Shown in pieces: positions 1 through 6,767 of a DNA stretch of 6,964 nt. The translations under genes were made by a program, and so were the position numbers. The stretch is taken from assembly GCA_947623975.1 (NCBI GenBank), contig CANQHY010000063.1, positions 1 to 6,964 of the forward strand, written 5' to 3'. The number at the start of each line of letters is the position of its first letter. Positions within the stretch are counted from its first letter, which is position 1. The notes under the pieces are model-generated. The model was not told where the DNA came from. It ran no database searches and worked only from the letters and a program-made list of their open reading frames with translations. Origin of the DNA: an uncultured Bacilli bacterium (lineage in GTDB: Bacteria > Bacillota_I > Bacilli_A > RF39 > UBA660).

Positions 1-983
1 CTTACATATATCTCATCTTGTTCATAATAATTAGTAAGAGCTCCCATATTTAAAGCATCAGTTATAACAAGTCCGTCATATCCCATTTCCTTTTTTAATA
101 AATCCGTAATAATTGATTTAGATAAAGATGCTGGTGTGTTATCGCCTGTTATAGATGGAACTGCCAAATGACCTATCATTATTAAAGGAGCATTATTTTC
201 TATAGCTCTAACAAAAGGAATTAAATCACTATTAAATAGTTCTTCCTTTGTTTTTGTGACAATAGGTAGCGAAACATGGGAATCAACAGCAGTATTACCA
301 TGACCAGGAAAATGTTTATAAACAGGAATTACACCATTCTCTAGTATTCCGTCTGCTACAGCAAGTCCCATATTGCTGACAATTTCAGGATTATTTCCAA
401 ATGATCTTCTACCAATAACTGTATTTTCACTGTTAGAAAAAACATCAATTACAGGAGCAAAATCCATATTTATACCAAATACTCTTAATTCCTCGGCAAT
501 TACCTTACCTATATTTTTAGCAACTGTTACATCGTTAGTATTTCCAACATCATTCATATAGGGAATATTTGATACTTCTTTATCAGAAAGAGCCAAAAGT
601 CTTTGAACATTTCCCCCCTCTTGATCGACAGAAATAAACATCGGTATTTTAGAAGATGACTTAATTTCTTTAATTAAGTTAAGAGTATCATCATATGTTG
701 TTATATTTTCTTTAAATAAAATAAATCCACCGGGCTTTACATCTTGCAAGGTGCTTCTAAGGGTATCATCAGACTTTGGAACTCTATAAAATACCATAAG
801 CATCTGCCCTATCTTCTCATCTAATGTCATGCTTTCTAATGTTTCATTAACTTTCTTATCAATTTCACTCAAAGAATTATCATCTTCTGAATTATCAATA
901 GGATTATCAGCTGAATGCGTTTTTCCACAACCACAAATTAATACAATAAAACAAATAACAAATAACCATTTAACATATTTCAT
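1..983 (-). CDS. nagZ: Lipoprotein beta-N-acetylhexosaminidase, glycoside hydrolase family 3 (NagZ), C-terminus beyond window
   Basis: The frame runs off the left edge: 327 codons are visible. The enzyme is expected to release terminal N-acetylglucosamine from muropeptides during wall turnover. Residues 7-16 form a hydrophobic signal segment, followed by a lipobox-like ICG-C with Cys19, so the protein is probably anchored outside the membrane. A Ser/Asp/Glu-rich linker leads to the GH3 barrel from about residue 45. The NagZ signature KHFPGHGNTAVDSH (223-236) supplies the Asp234-His236 acid/base dyad typical of this group. TDALNM places the nucleophile at Asp309. The spacing resembles Bacillus subtilis NagZ (from memory Asp232/His234 and Asp318). 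Whether the second C-terminal domain of that protein is present cannot be seen. The start is ATG 981-983 with AGGAG seven bases upstream. The KHFPGHG/DSH motif argues against a beta-glucosidase. The Cys at lipobox position -2 is slightly atypical. Confidence 0.93.
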   Translation of the reverse strand, partial: MKYVKWLFVICFIVLICGCGKTHSADNPIDNSEDDNSLSEIDKKVNETLESMTLDEKIGQMLMVFYRVPKSDDTLRSTLQDVKPGGFILFKENITTYDDTLNLIKEIKSSSKIPMFISVDQEGGNVQRLLALSDKEVSNIPYMNDVGNTNDVTVAKNIGKVIAEELRVFGINMDFAPVIDVFSNSENTVIGRRSFGNNPEIVSNMGLAVADGILENGVIPVYKHFPGHGNTAVDSHVSLPIVTKTKEELFNSDLIPFVRAIENNAPLIMIGHLAVPSITGDNTPASLSKSIITDLLKKEMGYDGLVITDALNMGALTNYYEQDEIYV

Positions 984-990
984 AACTATT

Positions 991-1009
991 CTCCTATAAA
1001 AAGATTTTA
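991..1009 (-). promoter_or_regulatory. nagZ ribosome binding site with a weak candidate -10
   Basis: AGGAG (991-995) lies seven bases before the nagZ ATG and settles the start. TAAAAT (1004-1009) is a possible -10, but no recognisable -35 lies 16-18 bases further upstream, where the preceding terminator's U-tract sits. nagZ may therefore use a weak promoter, or depend partly on read-through from the metal transporter gene. The ribosome binding site is solid; the promoter is tentative. Confidence 0.35.
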
Positions 1010-1018
1010 CACTATTTT

Positions 1019-1066
1019 AAAAAAAAAGAAAAGAATTATGCTACTTAAAAAAGTAATATAATTCTT
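1019..1066 (-). terminator. Rho-independent terminator of the metal transporter gene
   Basis: Arms 1031-1046 and 1051-1066 pair almost throughout around an AAAA loop on the plus strand, with one mismatch and one wobble (positions 1040/1057 and 1041/1056). Read on the minus strand, the stem is followed by a T-rich run (1019-1030, broken by one C). The plus strand has only a short T-run after the stem, so it acts mainly for minus-strand transcription. The stem begins at the TGA stop of the transporter, which separates it from nagZ. Confidence 0.8.
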
Positions 1067-1953
1067 CATTTCTTTAAAATTAAAGGATTTACATGTACCA
1101 TGCAATGTTTAACATTATCAAATTTTTTTTCAATTACATCATGTACTTTTTCTGCTACATTATGCGTATCAAAAAGGCTTCTATTACCATCCAACGATAT
1201 TTCAACATCAACATATACTTTATTACCAAAAAGTCTAGTTTTAATATCGTCAATAACTATTAAATCATCCTGTTTTTCTATTATTTTTTTCATTTTTTCG
1301 ATAGTCTCATCATCACAGGCTTTATCAATTAATTTATCGACAGCATCGCGTAAAATATCGATAGCAGCTTTACAAATACAAATAGCTATTAAGAAACTTG
1401 CAATTATTTCAGTTATAGGAAATCCTAATCTTGCTCCCAAAATTCCTATAAAAGCTCCTATAGAAGATAGTGCATCACTTCGATGATGCCATGCATCTGC
1501 TAACATAGCTGAAGAATTAACTTTCTTTGCAGCTTTTCTAGTATACCAATACATCCATTCTTTTACTAAAATTGAAATAATAGCAGCGACAAGAGCAAAT
1601 AATCCTGGTATTTCAATATTTTTATAACTTCCTGTAACAATATTTTCAATCGCAGTAGTTCCTATTCCTACACCTGTAATAAATAAAATAGTAGCTAGCA
1701 ATATTGAAGCGATAGGCTCAAATCGCTCATGTCCATATTGATGTTCTTTGTCAGATGTCTTAATGGAAAGTCTAAATCCTACAATAACAATAACCGTACT
1801 GATAACATCAGACAAAGTATGAATAGCATCCGATACCATAGCACTACTCTTAGCTATTATTCCTGCTAAAAATTTAAGTATTGCTAAAAATACGTTCAAA
1901 AAAATAGTAAAAAAAGAAACTCTTGTTACTATATCCATTTTTTTAAAAAACAT
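1066..1953 (-). CDS. Cation diffusion facilitator (CDF) family divalent metal exporter
   Basis: This 295-aa protein has the usual CDF length and layout: six membrane segments (about 12-34, 39-61, 79-101, 116-136, 158-176, 180-200) and a cytosolic dimerisation domain (about 211-295). CDF proteins export Zn, Fe, Co, Cd or Mn by proton antiport across the cytoplasmic membrane. The transport site is visible as HxxxD in TM2 (His45, Asp49, within SDAIHTLSD) and HxxxD in TM5 (His156, Asp160, within ADAWHHRSD). The His in both helices favours zinc-like ions over the Asn/Asp-based manganese type. HQYGHERFEP (71-80) is the conserved loop before TM3. In the C-domain, His264 and His287 fall where YiiP binds regulatory zinc by my own alignment; Asn289 replaces the Asp there. 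The ATG at 1951-1953 has GGAGGC a few bases upstream. The gene ends in TGA inside its own terminator. The exact metal is unproven. Confidence 0.93.
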   Translation of the reverse strand: MFFKKMDIVTRVSFFTIFLNVFLAILKFLAGIIAKSSAMVSDAIHTLSDVISTVIVIVGFRLSIKTSDKEHQYGHERFEPIASILLATILFITGVGIGTTAIENIVTGSYKNIEIPGLFALVAAIISILVKEWMYWYTRKAAKKVNSSAMLADAWHHRSDALSSIGAFIGILGARLGFPITEIIASFLIAICICKAAIDILRDAVDKLIDKACDDETIEKMKKIIEKQDDLIVIDDIKTRLFGNKVYVDVEISLDGNRSLFDTHNVAEKVHDVIEKKFDNVKHCMVHVNPLILKK

Positions 1954-1958
1954 TTTAC

Positions 1959-1987
1959 GCCTCCGTATAATATACTATGTAATTATA
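1959..1987 (-). promoter_or_regulatory. Candidate promoter -10 and ribosome binding site of the CDF gene
   Basis: On the minus strand a perfect TATAAT (1982-1987) lies about 20 bases before the GGAGGC ribosome binding site (1959-1964), leaving a short leader. The region 16-18 bases further upstream is the T-run of the preceding terminator and does not resemble TTGACA, so the promoter would be weak or need an activator. No metal-responsive operator palindrome was recognised here. Confidence 0.42.
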
Positions 1988-2000
1988 AATAAAAAGTGCA

Positions 2001-2030
2001 ATAAAAAACATCTATAAAGTATATAGATGT
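2001..2030 (-). terminator. Rho-independent terminator after the Hpt-receiver gene
   Basis: A perfect nine-base stem ACATCTATA/TATAGATGT (2008-2016 with 2022-2030) encloses a five-base loop. On the minus strand it is followed by TTTTTAT. The plus-strand side has no T-run, so it is directional. It sits about 15 bases beyond the TGA stop of the gene ending at 2045 and separates that gene from the CDF transporter. Confidence 0.8.
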
Positions 2031-2044
2031 CAAAAAATTATTTA

Positions 2045-2824
2045 TCACCTATTACTTTTATTTAAAATCTCCACGACTTTTTTAATATTTATCTCATTAA
2101 ATGGTTTCTCAAGTATGGCCATAACTGGGTATTCTGAAATATTATTTAACACTGATTTTGAATCAGTTCCTGTTATTATAGCAACATTGACGTTTTTAAA
2201 CAAGTCATTAGTTTTCATAAATTTTAAAACCTCATAGCCATTTACATTTGGCATATTTAAATCTAATAACATACTTTTTATAAGGTTATTTGGATTAGCC
2301 AAGGCATCAATTGCTTCTTTACCATCTTTAGTTATTATTAATTTATATGAAGAATCAAATATTTTAGATATAAAGTTAGCAATTATATTAGAATCATCAA
2401 CTACTAAAATAGTGCCATCACTTGCATCTTTAACAATTTCTTTTACAGTATTTTTTTCTATGCCATTAACCCCTAAATAAGTTCTAACTATATCTATAAT
2501 TTTTTCTATTTCACTCATAAGTTCACTGTAATGTTCAGATACATAGTAAATATCATTTGATTTACTTTTCATTTCATGTTCATAGGAAAGTTCAGCTAAT
2601 TTTTCAAAACCAAAATACTTAGCATCACTTTTTAATGAATGAACAAGTATAGCATAATTAGCCATATCACCAATTTCTTTATATTTTTTTAAATTATCAG
2701 TTTTCTCTTCAACGTCTTTTAAAAAATCACCCAAGCTCTCGTTATATGTGTTCATATCGCCAAATAGTTCCAAGCTTTTTTTTAAATTCACACCATTATC
2801 TGTTAAGATTTTTTCATTAAACAT
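2045..2824 (-). CDS. Hpt-receiver phosphotransfer protein (phosphorelay intermediate)
   Basis: This 259-aa soluble protein has an N-terminal histidine phosphotransfer domain (about 15-118) and a C-terminal receiver domain (about 136-257). The Hpt motif HSLKSDAKYFG (62-72) gives phospho-acceptor His62 with the usual Lys and Gly downstream. The receiver has Asp143/Asp144 for Mg binding, the acceptor Asp188 in LLDLNMP, Thr218 and Lys240 followed by Pro, so it looks fully functional. No HTH, GGDEF, HD or other output domain follows; the protein ends after the receiver. The hybrid kinase encoded just upstream has a receiver but no Hpt, so this protein probably accepts phosphate from it at His62. 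Transfer on to Asp188, in cis or in another copy, is inference. The start at 2822-2824 is supported by AAGGA nine bases upstream and a strong promoter. It ends with tandem stops TGA TAA, then a terminator. Confidence 0.92.
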   Translation of the reverse strand: MFNEKILTDNGVNLKKSLELFGDMNTYNESLGDFLKDVEEKTDNLKKYKEIGDMANYAILVHSLKSDAKYFGFEKLAELSYEHEMKSKSNDIYYVSEHYSELMSEIEKIIDIVRTYLGVNGIEKNTVKEIVKDASDGTILVVDDSNIIANFISKIFDSSYKLIITKDGKEAIDALANPNNLIKSMLLDLNMPNVNGYEVLKFMKTNDLFKNVNVAIITGTDSKSVLNNISEYPVMAILEKPFNEINIKKVVEILNKSNR

Positions 2825-2848
2825 AGTAACACGTCCTTACTTTAAACA

Positions 2849-2877
2849 ATTATATCACGGATATATCAAGATGTGAA
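2849..2877 (-). promoter_or_regulatory. Extended -10 promoter of the Hpt-receiver gene
   Basis: On the minus strand, TTCACA (2872-2877, five of six bases of consensus) is separated by exactly 17 bases from TATAAT (2849-2854). The -10 is preceded by TGA, giving an extended TGnTATAAT. The predicted transcript starts about 18-20 bases before the ATG, leaving room for the AAGGA ribosome binding site. It lies in the 89-base gap after the kinase gene, so the Hpt-receiver gene can be expressed independently of the kinase. No terminator is visible in this gap, so co-transcription is also possible. Confidence 0.78.
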
Positions 2878-2913
2878 CCAATGAACGATAAATAAAATTC
2901 ATCAGTAATAAAT

Positions 2914-4716
2914 TTACATAAGAAATTTTTTTAAAATACTGTTAAGCTTATTACGTTCTATTGGTTTAGCTAAATATTCGTCAAAACCTTCTTTTATATA
3001 TTTTTCTCTCATACCAGAAATAGCATTAGCTGTAAGTATAACAACTGGTATATTAAAACCCTCTATTTTCTTTAATTCATTTAATGTTGTTACACCATTC
3101 ATTTTAGGCATCATATCATCTAAAAATATAAGATCATACTTATTGTTTGTTTTTATTTTTTCTAAACATGCAAAACCACTTTCAACTAGTTCTGTCTCAA
3201 TTTTATATTTTTCTAACATTTTAGCAGCAACTTTCAAATTAAGTTTATTATCATCTACTATCAAAATTCTTTTACCTGTTAAATCAAATATTTCACTATC
3301 CAAAGATAAATGCGTACTTTCTTCTAAATCTTTAGTTGGGTTAATAATTATTCTCTGATCAAGTGCTATAGTAAATTTTGATCCTTCACCATAAATACTT
3401 TGAACAATTATTTGTCCTTTCATTAATTCAACTAACTTTTTAGTAATAGCAAGTCCTAAACCAGTACCTTCAATGGTAGTATTTTTTTCTTCAAATCTTT
3501 GAAATTTCGTAAACAATTTATCTAAGTTTTCTTTTTTTATACCGATTCCTGAATCTTCTACCGATATAATAAGCCTACAAATATCATCTTTTATAAAAGA
3601 ATTGACTTTAAAATCGATAAATCCCTCTTTAGTATACTTAACGGAATTAGTAAGTATATTTAAGATTACTTGTTTTACTCTTAATTTATCACCATATAGA
3701 ACTTTAGGAATAGATTCATCGTAATAAAATCTAAAATCTAACGGCTTATCTTTCATTCTAGCACGAGTTAGGGAAACTAGTTCGTCAAAAACTTTTTTAA
3801 AACTATATTCGTCGTTAATTATTTCGAGTTTATTAGCTTCTATTTTAGAAATATCTAATATACCATTTACGATTTCAAGAAGGCTATCAGATGCTGAAAT
3901 TATGTCTTCGACCTGACCTTTAACACTATCAGGTATATTTTCTTCATATAAATTTTGGCTAAATCCAACGATAGCGTTTAATGGCGTTCTTATTTCATGG
4001 GACATATTAGATAAGAAATCTGTTTTGGCTTGATTAGCTTTATCAGCTTGTTCTTTAGCAATATTTAAAGCTTCAACCATCAATACATCAGGATTTTCAA
4101 TTGTAAAGTACATTAATAAACCAACAAAAGTCTCTAAACAATTGATAGCTGATATAGTAGGATCAACATTATGTATCAAAATAGCAATAAGCATAAGAAA
4201 GATATAAGCAATTACCGGTAACATTCTCTTACCAACAGTTTTATAATTTATAATAACCAAAATTATATTTATAATTAGGTAACCTGTAGCAACAATTGCT
4301 AAATAATTTATGGCACTTCCATCTGCATAATACAAATCATTATATTTAAGAAAATTTACTGGTAAGAAAAGCAAAGGAACGGAAAGTACCAAAAATAATA
4401 TCAAATATACAATTACTATCATTTTATATTTTTTATTATCGGCAACTGATATTACATTAGTGTAAATAGTTAAAAGAAAACCCCAAAGCATTAAAAATAC
4501 CAAGAATAATCTTACTATTACATTTCTATCAACCGGTAAAATGTTATTAGCACATAAATTACAACAAATTTCTAAAACTAAGCAGATTACATTACATACA
4601 AGTAAAGAAATGTATACTTTGTTTTCAAATAAATTTATTCTTTTCTTGCTGAAATACACTATTAATATTAGCATTTCAATAAGAGAACTAAAAAAAAGTA
4701 AAAAATAATTACCCAT
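2914..4716 (-). CDS. Hybrid sensor histidine kinase with seven-helix membrane sensor and C-terminal receiver
   Basis: This 600-aa protein has seven predicted membrane helices (about 4-22, 34-55, 66-88, 97-117, 136-158, 165-183, 190-206). A short helical linker without PAS or HAMP (about 207-232) follows, then HisKA, HATPase_c (about 340-455) and a receiver (482-600). The H-box SNMSHEIRTPLN gives phospho-His240. The N-box carries Asn353 and Asn357, the G1 box is DSGIGI (388-393), and the G2 box is GTGLGL (417-422). The receiver shows Asp488/Asp489, acceptor Asp533 in LDDMMP, Thr562 and Lys584-Pro585. All catalytic residues are present. It should autophosphorylate in response to a membrane or extracellular signal and pass phosphate His240 to Asp533. 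The next step needs an Hpt domain, which the downstream gene provides. The sensor resembles 7TM kinase sensor domains in general; its ligand cannot be inferred. ATG 4714-4716 follows AGGGTGAT, close to the ideal Shine-Dalgarno. Confidence 0.95.
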   Translation of the reverse strand: MGNYFLLFFSSLIEMLILIVYFSKKRINLFENKVYISLLVCNVICLVLEICCNLCANNILPVDRNVIVRLFLVFLMLWGFLLTIYTNVISVADNKKYKMIVIVYLILFLVLSVPLLFLPVNFLKYNDLYYADGSAINYLAIVATGYLIINIILVIINYKTVGKRMLPVIAYIFLMLIAILIHNVDPTISAINCLETFVGLLMYFTIENPDVLMVEALNIAKEQADKANQAKTDFLSNMSHEIRTPLNAIVGFSQNLYEENIPDSVKGQVEDIISASDSLLEIVNGILDISKIEANKLEIINDEYSFKKVFDELVSLTRARMKDKPLDFRFYYDESIPKVLYGDKLRVKQVILNILTNSVKYTKEGFIDFKVNSFIKDDICRLIISVEDSGIGIKKENLDKLFTKFQRFEEKNTTIEGTGLGLAITKKLVELMKGQIIVQSIYGEGSKFTIALDQRIIINPTKDLEESTHLSLDSEIFDLTGKRILIVDDNKLNLKVAAKMLEKYKIETELVESGFACLEKIKTNNKYDLIFLDDMMPKMNGVTTLNELKKIEGFNIPVVILTANAISGMREKYIKEGFDEYLAKPIERNKLNSILKKFLM

Positions 4717-4719
4717 ATT

Positions 4720-4754
4720 ATCACCCTAACAGCGCTACTACTATCTTAATTATA
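4720..4754 (-). promoter_or_regulatory. Candidate -10 and ribosome binding site of the hybrid kinase gene
   Basis: On the minus strand a perfect TATAAT (4749-4754) lies about 22 bases upstream of the Shine-Dalgarno AGGGTGAT (4720-4727). The expected -35 region reads around TATCCT (4772-4777), which matches TTGACA poorly and borders the upstream terminator. The kinase gene therefore seems to have its own, modest promoter rather than being in an operon with the ligase. Confidence 0.45.
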
Positions 4755-4776
4755 TATTAAATAAAGAAAAAAGGAT

Positions 4777-4806
4777 ATAAAAAAAGAATGGTGTCTACCC
4801 ATTCTT
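4777..4806 (-). terminator. Rho-independent terminator of the acyl-adenylating enzyme gene
   Basis: An eight-base perfect stem pairs 4784-4791 with 4799-4806 (minus strand AAGAATGG / CCATTCTT) around a seven-base loop. On the minus strand it is followed by TTTTT then ATAT. The TAG stop codon (4795-4797) lies in the loop and the last Asn-Gly codons are in one stem arm, so the coding end doubles as terminator. Confidence 0.83.
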
Positions 4807-6642
4807 AGTTAATTTTTTACATTTATTATTTTTTGATAATTTTTCTAGAGCTCTATAATCTATCTTATTCATACCTGTTAAAGGCATTTTTTCTATAATG
4901 TCAATAGTATCAGGGATTTCATAATCATATAGCGTATTTTTTAGATTATTATTTATAGTGTCTATTATACTATCATTATTATCTAAAACGCCATCTTTTA
5001 ATACTACATAAGCTTTAGCAATGAATCCATTCGTTTCATCTTCTACTGAAATAACAGCAGCTTGTTCTACCTTATCACATTTTAAGATTTGCTCTTCAAT
5101 TTCTCCTGGGAAAATTTTAAATCCATTTTTAACAAACATTCTTTTTAATCTTCCATCAATATAAAGCTTTCCATCACTATCAATATGGCCAATATCGCCA
5201 GTGTGAGCCCAAAGGCTACCATCTTCGTGTTCTTTTAATACCTCTTTTGTCTTATCTTTGTTAGATCCAAAATAGCCTACCATGTTTTTAGGACCATTTA
5301 TCGCAATCTCGCCCTGTTCATTTATTAAGCATTCATCGCCGTTTTCTATATCAAATATAGAAACATTTTCAAAGATGTATGGAACGCCAACTGTACCGCT
5401 ATCATTGGTTCCATTTTTGGTATATGTAGCTGCAGCGCAAACCTCTGTCATACCATATCCTTTAGTAACTAAAGCAGGCGACTTTTTACTTTTCAAAAAT
5501 TCGTTAAATTCTTCTTCAAAAGTTGGATCTAATTTATCAGCTCCAACGATAATTGTTTTTAAATAATCCAAATTTTCTTTTTCTAGTTGTTTTTCTTTCA
5601 TAACTGCTATTAAAGCAGAAGGTACCGTTATAACATGATTAGGTTTATATTTGTGAATTAATTTTCCTAAATCATCTGGTCCTAGAGCTGGTATCAAAAT
5701 ACTATCAACACCCATACACAAATAAGCATTGAAGCAATTACTCAATCCGTAATAAGTCCATGGTGGAGCTATATTAATACATTTATCGCCACAAGAAACA
5801 TTATAATCGCCAAACTTATTTTCCACAATCATGGCATTAAAAGCCTCATTTGTCTCGATTACACCTTTAGGCATGCCCGTAGTACCACCTGTATAGGCTA
5901 TAACTGCTGGAGCATTTTCCTTGTAAACACTATTTACATCATGTTTTATTTTTTTACCATTTTTAATGGCAGATTTATACTGGATAATTCTATCATCATC
6001 TGGAAGTTCTACAGATAGAGACTTATCTTTAAGTTTTACAATTTTTTGTAATATCGTAGGCAATGAATTCAAAACTGGAACAGAAATTATATGCGAAACA
6101 TTTGTTTTTAAAAATTTTTCACATACCGTATCCATAGTTAGTAAAACGTTAGAATTGGTATCGTTTACATTAGATACCAAAGTTGATTCATTCGTACGAG
6201 GATCTAACATATTAGCAACAGCACCAATTTTGTTAATTGCATAAAAGATGTAACCAACCTCAGGTATATTAGGAAGGCAAACAGAAACTACATCGCCTTC
6301 TTTTACTCCGTAAGAGACAAGCATTTTTGCTACTTTATCAATTTTTTCTTTAAATTCATTATATGTTATTTTTCTGCCTCCAAATTCCAAGGCTGTCATA
6401 TTACCATATTTTTCTGTTTGCTTGCACATATTATCATATATAGAACATTTAGGTACTGTGGATGACATATCCTCTTCTTTATACCATTTTAACCATGGTT
6501 TATCAATACTAGCATAACCAACAGGTGGACCTTGTAATTCTCCGTTTGCTAATCCTCTTAAATATAAATCTCTTTCTCTTTTTTCCTCATCACTCAATTT
6601 GTTTAATTCTTTCTTTAATTCTATTAGATCTTTCTTTTCCAT
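4795..6642 (-). CDS. AMP-dependent acyl-CoA synthetase/ligase (ANL superfamily), substrate unknown
   Basis: This 615-aa enzyme should activate a carboxylic acid with ATP to an acyl-adenylate and then pass the acyl group to a thiol such as CoA. The ANL motifs are complete: P-loop YTGGTTGMPKG (250-260), GYGMTE (395-400), HTGD (480-483), hinge DGR (496-498), NGFKIFPGEIEE (506-517), and catalytic Lys593 in PLTGMNKIDY. The large domain starts near PWLKWY (49-54), which resembles the start of FadD-type fatty acyl-CoA ligases. Before it is a charged helical extension of about 47 residues ending in a PPVGYASID segment. There is no signal peptide, membrane helix or carrier domain, so it is a stand-alone cytosolic enzyme. 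The Lys-rich tail (602-613) is lineage-specific or disordered. A long- or medium-chain fatty acid is the most likely substrate, but other acids cannot be excluded. ATG 6640-6642 has a strong AGAGGGGGAT upstream. It is monocistronic by its promoter and terminator. Confidence 0.92.
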   Translation of the reverse strand: MEKKDLIELKKELNKLSDEEKRERDLYLRGLANGELQGPPVGYASIDKPWLKWYKEEDMSSTVPKCSIYDNMCKQTEKYGNMTALEFGGRKITYNEFKEKIDKVAKMLVSYGVKEGDVVSVCLPNIPEVGYIFYAINKIGAVANMLDPRTNESTLVSNVNDTNSNVLLTMDTVCEKFLKTNVSHIISVPVLNSLPTILQKIVKLKDKSLSVELPDDDRIIQYKSAIKNGKKIKHDVNSVYKENAPAVIAYTGGTTGMPKGVIETNEAFNAMIVENKFGDYNVSCGDKCINIAPPWTYYGLSNCFNAYLCMGVDSILIPALGPDDLGKLIHKYKPNHVITVPSALIAVMKEKQLEKENLDYLKTIIVGADKLDPTFEEEFNEFLKSKKSPALVTKGYGMTEVCAAATYTKNGTNDSGTVGVPYIFENVSIFDIENGDECLINEQGEIAINGPKNMVGYFGSNKDKTKEVLKEHEDGSLWAHTGDIGHIDSDGKLYIDGRLKRMFVKNGFKIFPGEIEEQILKCDKVEQAAVISVEDETNGFIAKAYVVLKDGVLDNNDSIIDTINNNLKNTLYDYEIPDTIDIIEKMPLTGMNKIDYRALEKLSKNNKCKKLTKNG

Positions 6643-6662
6643 GAAATCCCCCTCTAACTGGT

Positions 6663-6706
6663 CAGGTATTATATTTCAAAATCCTTTATTTGTCAAATAT
6701 TACCTG
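6663..6706. repeat. Interrupted inverted repeat framing the ligase promoter (candidate operator)
   Basis: CAGGTA (6663-6668) and TACCTG (6701-6706) are perfect complements. Inside them ATATTT (6671-6676) and AAATAT (6695-6700) also complement, offset by two bases. The arms lie just downstream of the -10 and just upstream of the -35 of the ligase promoter. This is where a dimeric or looping regulator could act. Each arm is only six bases and the inner part is AT-rich, so chance is possible. Confidence 0.4.
6668..6696 (-). promoter_or_regulatory. Consensus sigma-A-type promoter of the ligase gene
   Basis: On the minus strand TTGACA (6691-6696) and TATAAT (6668-6673) are both perfect and separated by exactly 17 bases. 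The predicted transcript starts near 6661 and has a leader of about 20 bases containing AGAGGGGGAT. This is the strongest promoter in the window. Such a perfect promoter usually implies high constitutive expression or control by a repressor. Confidence 0.9.
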
Positions 6707-6717
6707 TCTTTTGTGTG

Positions 6718-6767
6718 ATTATCAAGGGAAAATTTCCTAAATATTATCAAGCGAAAATTTCTCAAAT
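6718..6767. repeat. Two tandem 25-bp direct repeats at the insertion sequence end
   Basis: 6718-6742 and 6743-6767 are adjacent copies matching at 22 of 25 positions, with the shared core ATTATCAAG(G/C)GAAAATTTC. The core contains a small palindrome (GGAAA-A-TTTCC in the first copy, GAAA-A-TTTC in the second). They lie 30 bases before the transposase-like start codon. Paired sites like these are typical of transposase binding regions at element ends, although a regulator binding site is an alternative. Confidence 0.8.

Noticed and set aside
373..561. Plus-strand open frame of 62 codons
   Set aside because: Antisense to the GH3 barrel of nagZ, which shows intact catalytic motifs; no ribosome binding site.
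1100..1486. Plus-strand open frame of 128 codons
   Set aside because: It lies entirely inside the CDF transporter on the opposite strand, has no ribosome binding site or recognisable domain, and its residues mirror the antisense of a real gene.
1967..1972. TATTAT as -10 of the CDF gene
   Set aside because: A transcript from it would start inside the ribosome binding site at 1959-1964; the TATAAT at 1982-1987 leaves a workable leader.
1066..2047. Mycoplasma-type code with TGA as Trp
   Set aside because: Two genes end at TGA directly before terminators or a second stop, and all Trp codons seen are TGG.
2880..2913. Terminator after the kinase gene
   Set aside because: Only a four-base TGAA/TTCA pairing with a large loop and no following T-run was found.
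3143..3358. Plus-strand open frame of 71 codons
   Set aside because: Antisense to the kinase receiver domain.
5282..6244. Plus-strand open frames at 5282-5566 and 5966-6244
   Set aside because: Both are antisense to the acyl-adenylating enzyme, whose motifs are complete; neither has a start site signal.
6718..6767. CRISPR array
   Set aside because: The two repeats are directly adjacent with no spacers and there are no cas genes; a transposon end explains them better.
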